A program made the position numbers and the translations under genes. Shown here in pieces: positions 31,586 through 42,491 of a stretch of 64,000 nt of DNA. How positions within the stretch are numbered: the stretch's first letter is position 1; the number at the start of each line of letters is the position of its first letter. This stretch comes from Anastrepha obliqua (lineage: Eukaryota > Arthropoda > Insecta > Diptera > Tephritidae). A model generated the notes under the pieces. The model ran no database searches and was not told the DNA's origin. It saw nothing but the letters and a program-made list of their open reading frames with translations. The stretch covers positions 131,315,784 to 131,379,783 of the forward strand of contig NC_072893.1 of NCBI RefSeq assembly GCF_027943255.1. Direction: 5' to 3'.

Positions 31586-33241
31586 CAGTGTATCACTAAA
31601 GTAAGTATGCAGCGATGATTTCACCATGGTACAAAAGAAATAAAACTCAAAAGTAACACTACGAAAACAAAATACAATTTTATTTATTTTTCAAAGTCTT
31701 ATATACATATTTACAACAAAAAATAATATAAAAGTAATTCTTGTTTTAGCCAGATCGGCTTAATATGAAAGAAGTCTTAAAATCACATTACAAAAATAAG
31801 TATGCATTCAATCAAAAACCGAATTCAAGAAAAATTTTTAAAATTATAATAAACTGTTAATATTTCGTTGGATAGCCTTTACTCTTTTTGACAGCTTTTA
31901 ACCGCGATGACATAGAGATTACCAGATTCTGAGTCACAGAAGTTGGAATCTTTCCCCATTCCTCCATAAGTGCTTTCTTTAGGTCATCTTTGCCATTTAT
32001 TTTATGTTTCCTTATTTGTCTGTCAAGATGTTCCCACAAATGTTCAATGACAGTCAAATCTGGCGATTGAGGTGGGGTTTTTAATTGCTTTGGTGTGTTA
32101 TACAGCAGCCATTCTCTCACAACTAGAGCAGTATGCTTGGGGTCATTGGGCTGTTGGAAGACAAATGATCGCTCAAGCCCCAATTTTAATGCACTTTGCT
32201 TCAAATTATCCTTCGAAATGTTGAAATAAACAGTTTTGTCCATTATCCCTTCAATCACAAACAGATTTCCTACACCAGAAGCCGCCATACAACCCCACAC
32301 CATTATTGAACCGCCACCATGTTTAACTGTGCCGGTCATGTTTTGAGGATCAAGCTCTGAATTTACGTTTCTCCATACTTTTTCTCGTCCGTCGGAACCA
32401 AAAATATTAAATTTACTCTCGTCAGAGAAAATAACGGTATTCCAAAAGTTTTGGTCTTTGGTTTCGTGCAGTTTTACAAATTCAAGTCTTTTCTTTCTGT
32501 TAGTACTATTTACAAACGGCTTTTTACGGATGTTCCGACCATGGAAACCAGCAATATACAGAGTACGACGAATGGTTTGGGGATTAGAAGTCTTGCCAGT
32601 TTCTTTTTCCATTTCAGCCTGTATTTTAGGGGCACTCGTTTTGGGGTTTTTCTGTACCTTTCGTACAATTATCCTGCGTTCCTGCTCCGTGAAAATTTTC
32701 GGGCGACCAGTTCTTGGTTGGTTCTTGGTATTACCTTCTCTTTTAAATTTTTCAATAATTTTTTGTACCGTGGCATTGCTTTTATTAACATCTTTTGCAA
32801 TTTGGCGTTGGCTTTTATTATCTTTGTACAATTTTATTATTAAATCCTTCATATCTTGTGAAAGTTCTTTGCCTCGAGGAGCCATGACCAAAATTTTAGC
32901 TTGAATTCACTTTATAACTTTAAAAATAATTCGCGCTTACACAACGAAACAAATTTGATGGTTTTTGTCGCAAATAAATCACATAAAGACTAACGAAATA
33001 CACAAATTTGCGAACTGCATACATACTTTTGTTATATGATTTTTACCGTTTTCTACGTAATGACGCCAGACAAGATAACGGAACAATATGTCGCCATCGT
33101 GTCTTTTATATTCTTGTTAGGGATTCTGCATAGCAATTACATATGTACATACATTTGATAAAAATATGTCGAATTATTTTGGGAATAAATTCACATATTC
33201 GGCTGTTAATCATAGTGCATACTTACTTTAGTGATACACTG
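31586..33241 (-). mobile_element. Tc1-like element with full-length ORF
   Basis: Starts CAGTGTATCACTAAAGTAAG at 31586 and ends with its inverted copy at 33241, flanked by TA on both sides (31584-31585 and 33242-33243). Inner partial copies of the terminal motif (ATAAGTATGCAT at 31795-31806; TGCATACATACTTTTG at about 33017) give an IR/DR-like layout about 220 bp long at each end. It is inserted in a satellite monomer. Confidence 0.93.
31857..32891 (-). CDS. Tc1-like transposase, full length but second catalytic Asp replaced
   Basis: An uninterrupted 344-codon ORF, the normal length for Tc1-family transposases. The first HTH is at residues 10-55 (SQRQIAKDVNKSNATVQKII), the GRP linker at 62-64, the second HTH to about 115. 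The catalytic domain has VIFSDESKFNIFGSDGRE (first Asp), [18 protein letters not shown] and DLTVIEHLWEHL (Glu). The second catalytic position reads FQQPNDPKHTA where the family has QQDNDPKH, so Pro (codon at 32148-32150) replaces Asp. By family knowledge this should abolish cleavage and strand transfer. DNA binding may remain. The rest of the protein is well preserved. Confidence 0.92.
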   Translation of the reverse strand: MVMAPRGKELSQDMKDLIIKLYKDNKSQRQIAKDVNKSNATVQKIIEKFKREGNTKNQPRTGRPKIFTEQERRIIVRKVQKNPKTSAPKIQAEMEKETGKTSNPQTIRRTLYIAGFHGRNIRKKPFVNSTNRKKRLEFVKLHETKDQNFWNTVIFSDESKFNIFGSDGREKVWRNVNSELDPQNMTGTVKHGGGSIMVWGCMAASGVGNLFVIEGIMDKTVYFNISKDNLKQSALKLGLERSFVFQQPNDPKHTALVVREWLLYNTPKQLKTPPQSPDLTVIEHLWEHLDRQIRKHKINGKDDLKKALMEEWGKIPTSVTQNLVISMSSRLKAVKKSKGYPTKY

Positions 33242-34628
33242 TATATAAAAAAATTAGTTTAAAGAAGTAGTCAACTAAATCATTGATACCACTACTTCCC
33301 CATAATGTGTGGTGGACGTTTGCATCGCATTCAACTATAAGCGGTTTAACCCTCTGGCATCGTGGGTCAATTCTGACCCCAGAAACCAAATCTGCTATAC
33401 CTGGTAAAATATGATATATATTTCTTATAGATAATAACTATGTATGTAATATGAAAAACCAAGTAAGCCCTCCGAAAAGGTGTCCTTATTTATTCGTTCT
33501 CTTTTTATATAAAATTTATTTTAAAATTTTGATGAGTTATTCATCAGTTAATCAATATTCAATTAAATCATTGATATTACTACTGCCCCATACTCTATGG
33601 TGTGCGTTTGCATCGCATCCTATTATGAGTGGGTTAACCCTCTGGTATCGTGGGGTCAGTTATGATCGAAAAATCAAATCTGCAATACCTGGTAAAATAT
33701 GATATATATTTCTTATAGATAATAACTATGTATGTAAAAATTATTTTAAAGTTTTGATGAGTTATTCATCAGTTAATCAATATTCAACTAAATCATTGAT
33801 ACCACTACTTCCCCATAATGTGTGGTGGGCGTTTGCATCGCATTCAATTATAAGCGGTTTAACCCTCTGGAATCGTGGGTCAATTCTGGCCCCAAAACCA
33901 AATCTGCTATACCTGGTAAAATATGATATATATTTCTTATAGATAATAACTATGTATGTAATATGAAAAACCAAGTAAGCCCTCCAAAAAGGTGTCCTTA
34001 TTTATTCTTTCCCTTTTTATATAAAATTTATTTAAAAATTTTGATGAGTTATTCATCAGTTAATCAATATTCATTTAAATCATTGATATCACTACTACCC
34101 CATACTCTATGGTGTGCGTTTGCATCGCATCCTATTATGAGTGGGTTAACCCTCTTGTATCGTGGGGTCAGTTATGACCCCAAAATCAAATCTGCTATAC
34201 CTGGTAAAATATGATATATATATAAAAATTATTTTAAAATTTTGAAGAAGTATTCAACTAAATCATTGATACCACTACTCCCCCATAATGTGTGGTGGGC
34301 GTTTGCATCGCATTCAATTATAAGCTATTTAACCCTCTGGCATCGTGGGTCAATTCTGACCCCAGAAACCAAATCTGCTATACCTGGTAAAATATGATAT
34401 ATATTTCTTATAGCTAATAATTATGTATGTAAAAATTATTTGAGGATTTTGATGAGTTATTCATCAGTTAATCAATATTCAACTAAATCATTGATATCAC
34501 TACTGCCCCATACTCTATGGTGTGCGTTTGCATCGCATCCTATTATGAGTGGGTTAACCCTCTGGTATCGTGGGTCAATTCCGACCCCAAAACCAAATCT
34601 GCTATACCTGGTAAAATATGATATATAT
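33242..34628. repeat. Satellite array, second block
   Basis: Alternating monomers: B (33242-33410), A (33451-33702), A/B hybrid (33733-33930), A (33963-34214), B (34221-34415), hybrid (34431-34628). Types differ at fixed sites. A has TTGATATTACTACTGCCCCA and GGGGTCAGTTATGACCCC. B has TTGATACCACTACTTCCCCA and GGGTCAATTCTGACCCC. The array is cut at ATAT 34625-34628 by pB5. Confidence 0.9.
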
Positions 34629-35568
34629 CCCTAGGACTTATACCCAAGTACAGGTGTGGCCAGTAGCTACTTTGGAGTGATGTAGCTTCTAAATCGCTAA
34701 AGATATTGACTTGAAATATTTGATCTAGGAAAACGAAGTAAATGTACGTCGATTGGTGTCTTATTTGTCATGCTAGGTTCATGCATTGATGGGATATAAG
34801 CTTTCAAAGTTGACACCTACGACTTCTTATACCCGAGTACAGGTGTGGCCAGTAGCTTTTTTTCTCGTTTTTTCTCATTTTTTGAAGGAAAAACATTTTT
34901 ATTTATTATTTTCTTTATAAAATATTATTTTATTGATTATTTCTTATAACTAAATATGCAAACAAATTTAAATTATTCAATTGTCTTCATTATTTTCACA
35001 ATTATTACATGTAAATGTATTTGAAGAATGCTGTATGCATATTGGGCGCTGACATATTCTGCACATGTTACGCGTTCGTCTTCTGTGTTGGTCATGGATG
35101 TAGCAGAGAAAACAGCTTCCAACCTGCTGTTTCTTTGGTTTTGCACCAGCAGCTGCAGACGTTGATGACCTATTGTCAGCACTTCCTTGCAAGGCCGTAC
35201 TTATGAAACTCGCGACTGCAATTTTTGTGTTGAAGTTCCGCATCACTTGCTGATTCACCGACCGCTCTTCAATTATGGGCATAGACAGTTCCTTGGCGAG
35301 CTGACGAAGAAATCTTTTACGCTTCGCATTGGTGCATCTGATGTTGGGATTATTCTCATAATATATGATGTACGCTGCCAATGCCGTCAAATCAATCATA
35401 TTGAAGAATAGGGACAACGGCCAACGCTTTGTCATACTTTGGCAAGTATATTCTCCAAGCTATTGGTCCATCACGTCCACTCCTCCTTTTTTCTTGTTAT
35501 AAAACTCGATCATTTCTGGTTTGCCGCTTTCGCCAATGTGATCATCGTCATGCATTGATGATAGTTAT

Positions 35569-36505
35569 AAGGCGTTTTTCAATAGGTGCGCTTCAACTTT
35601 TTTCCGAACGACGCAATATTTTTTATTTTTCGCTTGTCATTTGTAAACTTCATTAGTGTACATTTCATCATGGAACGCTACATACTTGAGCAACGATTGC
35701 AAATCGTGCAAATTTTTTATGAAAATAATCGTGCAAATTTTTTATGAAAATTTATAAATTTTCCAAAAAATCATCTTCAGTGATGAAGCTCACTTTTGGC
35801 TCAATGGCTTTGTCAACAAGCAAAATATGCGTTACTGGGCAGAAAGCAATCCACACGTAATTCATGAGGCACCGTTGCATCCCGAAAAAATCACTGTTTG
35901 GTGCGGTTTACATGCCGGCGGCGTAATTGGCCCATATTTTTTCGTTGACGAGAACGATCGCCACGTTACTATGAATGGAAATCGATACCGCGACATGATA
36001 AACGATTATTTTTGGCCGCAATTGAATGGTATGGACTTAGACGACATGTGGTTTCAACAGGACGGGGCCACAAGCCACACAGCACACGCTACAATTGATT
36101 TGTTGAAGAGTAAGTTCGATGAGCGCATTATTTCCAGAAATGGACCGGTCGAATGGCCGCCGTGCTCGTGTGATTTGAGGCCTCTAGACTATTTTCTTTG
36201 GAGTTATGTGAAGTCATTGGTCTACATAAACAAGTCGGCGACGATTTGTGAGCTCAGAGCCAATATTGAACGCGAAATTGCTGGAATTTCGGCCGATTTA
36301 TGCAAAAGAGTGGTCGACAATTGGGTTCAACGATTGGACTTCGTAAAACGTGCACGCGGTGGTCATGCAAAAGAAATCGAATTTCATACTTAAATGTATA
36401 TGTTCAAACTCGATAATAAAAAAAAAAATTAGTTAAAAAAGTCAAACCGTTTGTGTTTTATTCAAAAAAGTTCAAAAGTTGAATCGCTCTTACTGAAAAA
36501 CGCTT
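35569..36505 (+). mobile_element. Internally deleted rosa-like (DD41D) element
   Basis: Imperfect TIRs: GGCGTTTTTCAATAGGTGCG on the left and, read inward from the right, AGCGTTTTTCAGTAAGAGCG. Both continue to TTCAACTTTT and are flanked by TATA-type sequence. It lies inside the pB5 transposase gene, in the opposite orientation. Confidence 0.78.
35670..36393 (+). pseudogene. DD41D transposase, N-terminal part deleted
   Basis: ATG at 35674 begins MERYILEQRLQIVQIFYENN and breaks off after about 25 codons at a direct duplication of GCAAATTTTTTATGAAAAT (about 35709 and 35735). The catalytic part follows: IFSDEAHFWLNGFVNKQN (first Asp), HPEKITVWCGLHAGGVIGPY, MWFQQDGATSHTAHATIDLL (second Asp), PPCSCDLRPLDYFLWSYVKS (third Asp). 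The second and third Asp are 41 residues apart, the spacing reported for the rosa group. The C-terminus to KEIEFHT is complete. The paired-like DNA-binding region and start of the catalytic domain are lost. Confidence 0.85.
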
Positions 36506-37779
36506 TATAACTGCCTTGTTTTTTTCGGCACATAGGAGCATATGGATATTTTGGGCCTAAAACCGAATGTGCTTGACCTCTCTGCACGATCTTTGTGTGC
36601 CAACATCTCCTTTGGTATGTAGGGCTTATTTTTCCGCAGAGTTCCAACTGCCGTCAAATTCATGGATGCCAAGCTTTCCAGTAGATTTAGGGATGTAAAA
36701 AAATTGTCCATCGTTATATTTCGGCCGGTTCCATGAAAGCGGCTTACTAAATCCTTCACCACGCGTTCACCCTGGTTAGTTTCCCGTCCCGTAGGTGCTT
36801 GGCCAGTATGTATTTGTCCATACAGTGGATATGCGTTTTTGGCATCACATACCCACCACACTTTGATACCATATTTTGCCGGTTTCGATGGGATGTATTG
36901 CGTGAAACGGGTGCGGCCACGATATGGAAAGAGCTGCTCGTCTACCGTTAGATATTCACTTGGCTTATATGACTGCTCAAAGTTGTAGTTCATCATGGTC
37001 CACAGCTCGGATATTGGTGCAGCTTTGTCTGTTACCAAACGTTGTGCCCGTGTGTTGCCCTCGTCAAACCTTATAAACCGCAGTATGGCCTGAAAGCGGT
37101 TCCTGTCCATTGACGCACGATATAATGGAAAATTCTCCACCGACCACAAGTCCGGCGCACATTCGGCATTGCTGCGGTTAGCGCCAGTCATAATAAGCAC
37201 TCCAATAAACGCATACATTTCGCTCAAAGTAACCTTCTTCCATGTTTTTGGTTCCGCCTCTGGATGTTTTGCGTTTAATTCCGCATATGTAGCTTCTGCG
37301 TTTTTGTTGGTGCAGCGTACTATAATATCCACCATTTCCGGAGTCATAAAACATTTATATGTATTGACTGTTGACATCATAGTAGTTGATCTTGCGGGCC
37401 CACTTCGCTGTCGCAATATATTTTGTTGCCTAGTTTGGCGTGCAAGTCGTGGCTGTGAGCTCCATATGGTACCATCACGTGCTACGAATTCAGCTACGAA
37501 TTCTCCTCAGAATCATCTGCAGCATCGGATTCATTGTCAGATTCTTCGTAATCAGCTTCATCTACCTGGGCATTGTCAATTGTGTAATCAGGGTCTTCTA
37601 CATCCGATTCAACCACGCCATCTGCTACTGCTACTTGTTCGCTTTCATCCCCTTCAGGGTCGGAAAATTCAAATAATTCATCATCTGAGATTTCGTCAAA
37701 CAGGTTTTGTATGTACTGCTCTTTTTCAGCGTCAGATAATCTATAAAAATAATTAATTTTTATTCCATTTATGAAATTA

Positions 37780-38660
37780 CAGTGTTGGAAAAAATAATAG
37801 AAACGATGTGAATTTTTCTTTCTTTTGGGTATATTTCTTGCAAAATAATTTTTGCTGTTGAAGTTCATATCTTTTTATAAAGAAACAGTTTTATATATAA
37901 AAATACAGTACATGTTTCTTTGCAAACGATAATCTGCAGGTTATGTTTTTTCTGCTAAGGTATGGTACTTCTCTTGCACTATAGGGCTTTAATCCCTCAG
38001 ATATTAATCTATTTCGGATTGTTACTGGCGCTTATAAAACATTTTTCAATTCTTCTGAGGATAAAAATGTTTTTTTTTTCGATTCTCGTATAAGTAGTTG
38101 GTCAAACTTCTTTGATGTTGCGCGCTTTCGTCCTCGTTTTTCCTCTGTAATTTTAAAATTAATCGCAGAAAACACCTTTTTTTAGCATTTCATTAAATCG
38201 GCAATCCGTGACATAGAAAGGCCATCACTTTTTAGTTTTTTTATAATTTCTCTTTCATTAACAGTACATTGTTTACCACGTCCCATTCTGAATGCAATAT
38301 TCATAAGATAAGAAATATTTTATGAACAAGACAATAATAAATATAATTTTTTACATACTTTTCCAACAAAATATCAAACAGTTTAAAAATAACAGTATAT
38401 TATTAATTTTAACTGTAGCTATTCAAATTTTTCCGAAACGTTTCTATTTTTTTTTTCAACTAAAACACGCGGTTCTGCACCAAAAAGAATACTGAGCCTA
38501 AATATTTGCGAGTATGCACATAAAAACAAGACAAAATAAAGTACCGTTATCAAACAGTATTACACAGTGTGTATCTGCATAAATAGGTACATACTTACAA
38601 ACTAAAAATTTTATATGAAATTTGGAGTGATTGTCGTTTCTATTATTTTTTCCAACACTG
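37780..38660 (-). mobile_element. Internally deleted Tc1-like element in the pB5 intron
   Basis: TIRs CAGTGTTGGAAAAAATAATA at 37780 and its inverted copy ending at 38660, flanked by TA (37778-37779 and 38661-38662). At 881 bp it is about half the length of an autonomous Tc1. Only the N-terminal coding part remains. Confidence 0.92.
37960..38286 (-). pseudogene. Tc1-like transposase HTH fragment
   Basis: ATG at 38286: MGRGKQCTVNEREIIKKLKS, LSMSRIADLMKC, then a TAA inside an A-run, and EEKRGRKRATSKKFDQLLI. This is the paired-like DNA-binding part. The catalytic domain is deleted. Confidence 0.75.
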
Positions 38661-39235
38661 TATATTTGAGTTATTTGTATTTACCTCATATATTGATTCG
38701 AAGACAAATATTCCATGTTTCTTCTGCTATCCATGTTGTACAATAATATTTTGAATTTTTTCTGACTTGTTATTTTCACAAATATAAATCAACTTCACAC
38801 TTCAAAAGAACGCTTTACAGTGAATATAAACTCGCAAAACTGCCGTTTGTATAGCTGCAGCCCTTAAGTTTCTGGAAGCATTTCTTACCTGCCAGGTAGT
38901 TGGATTATATCAAATGTTGTTTGTCAGCATATTTTAGCAAGGGTACAATATAATGTCTTCTTCTAAATAATTAAGAGTGCGCGAAAAAGGTTGTATTCTA
39001 AAAATTCTAACAACAATAGAAATTATTGACTTCTTAGAAATAATTTAGAATGCGCGCAATTCTTATATGTTTATAACTACTTAAAATGTTCGTAAGACAG
39101 TCAGCTACAACATTGCATTAACAAAAATAACTTGTTTCTCAGAAAAAATGAGAAAAAACGCGTAAAACAGGCTACTGGCCACACCTGTATCCGGGTATAA
39201 GAAGTCGTAGTAAAAGTTGGGTATAAGTCCTAGGG

Positions 39236-41227
39236 ATATACAAAAATTATTTTAAAATTTTGAAGAAGTATTCAACTAAATCATTGATACCACTACTTCC
39301 CCATAATGTGTGGTGGGCGTTTGCATCGCATTCAATTATAAGCGGTTTAACCCTCTGGCATCGTGGGTCAATTCTGGCCCCAGAAACCACATCTGCTATA
39401 CCTGGTAAAATATGGTATATATTTCTTATATATAATAACTATGTATGTAATATGAAAAACCAAGTAAACCCTCCAAAAAGGTGTCCTTATTTATTCTTTC
39501 TCTTTTTATATAAAATTTATTTTAAAATTTTGATGAGTTATTCATCAGTTAATCAATATTCAATTAAATCATTGATATTACTACTGCCCCATACTCTATG
39601 GTGTGCGTTTGCATCGCATCCTATTATGAGTGGGTTAACCCTCTGGTATCGTGGGGTCAGTTATGACCCCAAAATCAAATCTGCAATACCTGGTAAAATG
39701 TGATACTTATATATATAAAAATTATTTTAAAATTTTGAAGAAGTATTCAACTAAATCATTGATACCACTACTTCCCCATAATGTGTGGTGGGCGTTTGCA
39801 TCGCATTCAATTATAAGCGGTTTAACCCTCTGGCATCGTGGGTCAATTCTGACCCCAGAAACCACATCTGCTATACCTGGTAAAATATGGTATATATTTC
39901 TTATATATAATAACTATGTATGTAATATGAAAAACCAAGTAAACCCTCCAAAAAGGTGTCCTTATTTATTCTTTCTCTTTTTATATAAAATTTATTTTAA
40001 AATTTTGATGAGTTATTCATCAGTTAATCAATATTCAATTAAATCATTGATATTACTACTGCCCCATACTCTATGGTGTGCGTTTGCATCGCATCCTATT
40101 ATGAGTGGGTTAACCCTCTGGTATCGTGGGGTCAGTTATGACCCCAAAATCAAATCTGCAATACCTGGTAAAATGTGATACTTATATATATAAAAATTAT
40201 TTTAAAATTTTGAAGAAGTATTCAACTAAATCATTGATACCACTACTTCCCCATAATGTGTGGTGGGCGGTTGCATCGCATTCAATTATAAGCGGTTTAA
40301 CCCTCTGGAATCGTGGGTCAATTCCGACCCCAAAACCAAATCTGCTATACCTGGTAAAATATGATATATATTTCTTATAGATAATAACTATGTATGTAAT
40401 ATGAAAAACCAAGTAAGCCCTCCAAAAAGGTGTCCTTATTTATTCTTTCTCTTTTTATATAAAATTTATTTTAAAATTTTGATGAGTTATTCATCAGTTA
40501 ATCAATATTCAATAAAATCATTGATATTACTACTGCCCCATACTCTATGGTGTGCGTTTGCATCGCATCCTATTATGAGTGGGTTAACCCTCTGGTATCG
40601 TGGGGTCAGTTATGACCCCAAAATCAAATCTGCTATACCTGGTAAAATATGATATATATATAAAAGTTATTTTAAAATTTTGAAGAAGTATTCAACTAAA
40701 TCATTGATACCACTACTTCCCCATAATGTGTGGTGGGCGTTTGCATCGCATTCAATTATAAGCGGTTTAACCCTCTGGAATCGTGGGTTAATTCTGACCC
40801 CAGAAACCAAATCTGCTATACCTGGTAAAATATGATATATATTTCTTATAGATAATAACTATGTATGTAATATGAAAAACCAAGTAAGCCCTCCGAAAAG
40901 GTGTCCTTATTTATTCGTTCTCTTTTTATATAAAATTTATTTTAAAATTTTGATGAGTTATTCATCAGTTAATCAATATTCAATTAAATCATTGATATTA
41001 CTACTGCCCCATACTCTATGGTGTGCGTTTGCATCGCATCCTATTATGAGTGGGTTAACCATCTGGTATCGTGGGGTCAGTTATGATCGAAAAATCAAAT
41101 CTGCAATACCTGGTAAAATATGATATATATTTCTTATAGATAATAACTATGTGCATATGTAATATGAAAAACCAAGTAAGCCCTCCAAAAAGGTGTCGTT
41201 CTTTATTCTTTCTCTTTTTATATAAAA
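39236..41227. repeat. Satellite array, third block
   Basis: Regular A-B dimers with a period of 471-476 bp: A starts near 39452, 39928, 40401 and 40872. The last A (40872-41123) has GATCGAAAAATC in place of GACCCCAAAATC (type A'). A further A begins at about 41155 and is cut at 41227 by a LINE fragment. All monomers carry the TTAACCCTCTGG module. Confidence 0.92.
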
Positions 41228-42491
41228 CCGTGTTGCCTATCTGAGAGGCCACCCGATTTGCTTATCGCTGCTGCTATTCGTGGCTTCAGCAGTCTTTCTA
41301 ACAGTTTCCCTGTCGTGTCGAGCATGCACAAGGGGCGGTACGCTGATGGGGCTTCCGTGTCTCCTTTACCTTTGCTTATGAGAACTAGCTTTTGCCTCTT
41401 CCAGATTTTTGGGAAGATTCCTTCACATAAGCAGGCATTATACATGTTTAGCAGTACTTGCGGACGTTCGTTTGCGATGACTTTCAGCACCTCCGATGGG
41501 ATTCCGTCAGGACCTGGCGCTTTGTTATTTTTGAGGGTTGCTGCTGCTGCCTTCAATTCCTCTACCGTGAAAGACGGTGGCAAGTCGTTTTCTTCTATGT
41601 ATTCCCTATCTGCTCTGAGGTCGTGCGTAGGGAAGAGTGTATTCACTATGTTTTCCATAGTGGCTTCGCTAAGTTCAGGAGGGCGCTGCCTTGCCCCTAG
41701 CTTATTTAGCACAATTTTGTATCCTAATCCCCAGGGGTTTTGGTTTATATCGCGTCTTAGCTCCTCCCATTTTTCTTTCTTGCTCTTCTGGATGACCGTC
41801 TTTAAGATGCGTTTTGCATCTTTGTATTCGGCGTGCTCTTCTATGGCGAGACCTGTTCTACGTGCTCTTGTGTACTTCCTCCTTTTTTTGATGCATATTT
41901 GCCTCAGCCCGCAGATTTCATCTGTCCACCAGTACACGGACTTCTTCGGGTGTGCGCCTTTTATCCTGGGCATTGCTGCTGAGCACGCTTGCGTTATCCT
42001 TCTCAGGGTTATCTGTATTTTTAGTCTGGCGCTATTTGGCTCTTCATGGTTTGACTCGTTTTCGTCAATTTTGGCGATGAGCTTTGGTCTATCGATCTTT
42101 CTTGCGTTCCACTTTCGTGAGCTTTTGTTGTATTTCGTTGCGCTTGTATTTGTCTCTCCAACACAGTAGGTGATGTACTGGTGATCACTGCCATTGTAGT
42201 CCTCAAGAACTGTCCATTCACGTATATTACTAGCGTAACTCTCAGACACTAGAGTTATGTCCGGTATTGTGCCTTCACAGCCAGGTCTTCGAAAGGTTGC
42301 TTTGTTGCCCACGTTTGCAACGACGAGCCCTAGTCTTGCGGCCATGTCTAATATTCGTTGGCCTCTCGAATTTGTTGTTCGACTACCCCATTCCATGGCC
42401 TTGGAGTTAAAGTCTCCGGCGATGATGAGATTTCCGCTTTTTTGTCGAGCTAAATCTTCAATATTTTCCAGTTTAGCTTGGAAACCCGCAA
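41228..42491 (-). pseudogene. R1-like non-LTR retrotransposon fragment (endonuclease and start of RT)
   Basis: An open minus-strand stretch. From 42491: KSGNLIIAGDFNSKAMEWGS (AP endonuclease motif), IPDITLVSESYASNIREW, GSDHQYITY (endonuclease end), a linker, then RT blocks TLKNNKAPGPDGIPSEVLKV, FPKIWKRQKLVLISKGKG, AYRPLCMLDTTGKLLERLL and GLSDRQHGFI. The RT catalytic YADD block and everything downstream are missing, as is the 5' part, and there is no poly-A or TSD. Both ends fuse directly to satellite sequence. Clade (R1 type) is judged from the RT wording. Confidence 0.85.

Larger units (their letters stand above)
37741..38684 (-). other. Intron of the pB5 transposase gene, enlarged by a Tc1 insertion
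   Basis: The donor is ATGAG|GTAAAT at 38685/38684 and the acceptor TTATTTTTATAG at 37741. Joining gives ATG-AGA-TTA-TCT in frame. Without the 881-bp Tc1 and its TA duplication the intron would be 61 nt, a normal size for a fly intron. Confidence 0.8.
34977..38734 (-). pseudogene. pB5 piggyBac transposase, spliced and multiply interrupted
   Basis: Exon 1 (38734-38685) encodes MDSRRNMEYLSSNQYM. After the intron, exon 2 starts at 37740 with LSDAEKEQYIQNLFDEISDD and an acidic leader. A frameshift near 37500 sits next to a 12-bp duplication (GAATTCGTAGCT/A), and the frame is regained near 37410. The core has YKPSEYLTVDEQLFPYRGRT (first Asp), KYGIKVWWVCDAKNAYPLYG, TNQGERVVKDLV, NITMDNFFTSLNLLESL (second Asp) and ICSYVPKKT. 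A DD41D element interrupts at 35569-36505. The last part has GGVDVMDQ (third Asp), a TAG, TCQSMTKRWPLSLFFNMID and the zinc tail CFLC, CRICQRPICIQH, CNNC ending at 34977. Confidence 0.88.
34629..39235 (-). mobile_element. piggyBac element pB5 with an ATAT target duplication
   Basis: Termini are CCCTAGGACTTATACCCAA at 34629 and its inverted copy ending at 39235. A longer, interrupted inverted repeat includes GTACAGGTGTGGCCAGTAGC. The flanks are ATAT at 34625-34628 and 39236-39239, not TTAA. The left end is enlarged by a partial duplication: the ACAGGTGTGGCCAGTAGC block occurs at about 34650 and again at about 34840. It contains a spliced transposase gene, a DD41D element and a Tc1 element. 34629-34972 and 38735-39235 hold no gene. 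Confidence 0.85.

Noticed and set aside
37169..37756. A 195-codon plus-strand open frame
   Set aside because: Antisense to the pB5 piggyBac transposase N-terminal region. No independent homology.
41258..42169. A 303-codon plus-strand open frame
   Set aside because: It is the antisense shadow of the R1-like LINE reading frame, which carries the recognisable endonuclease and RT motifs.
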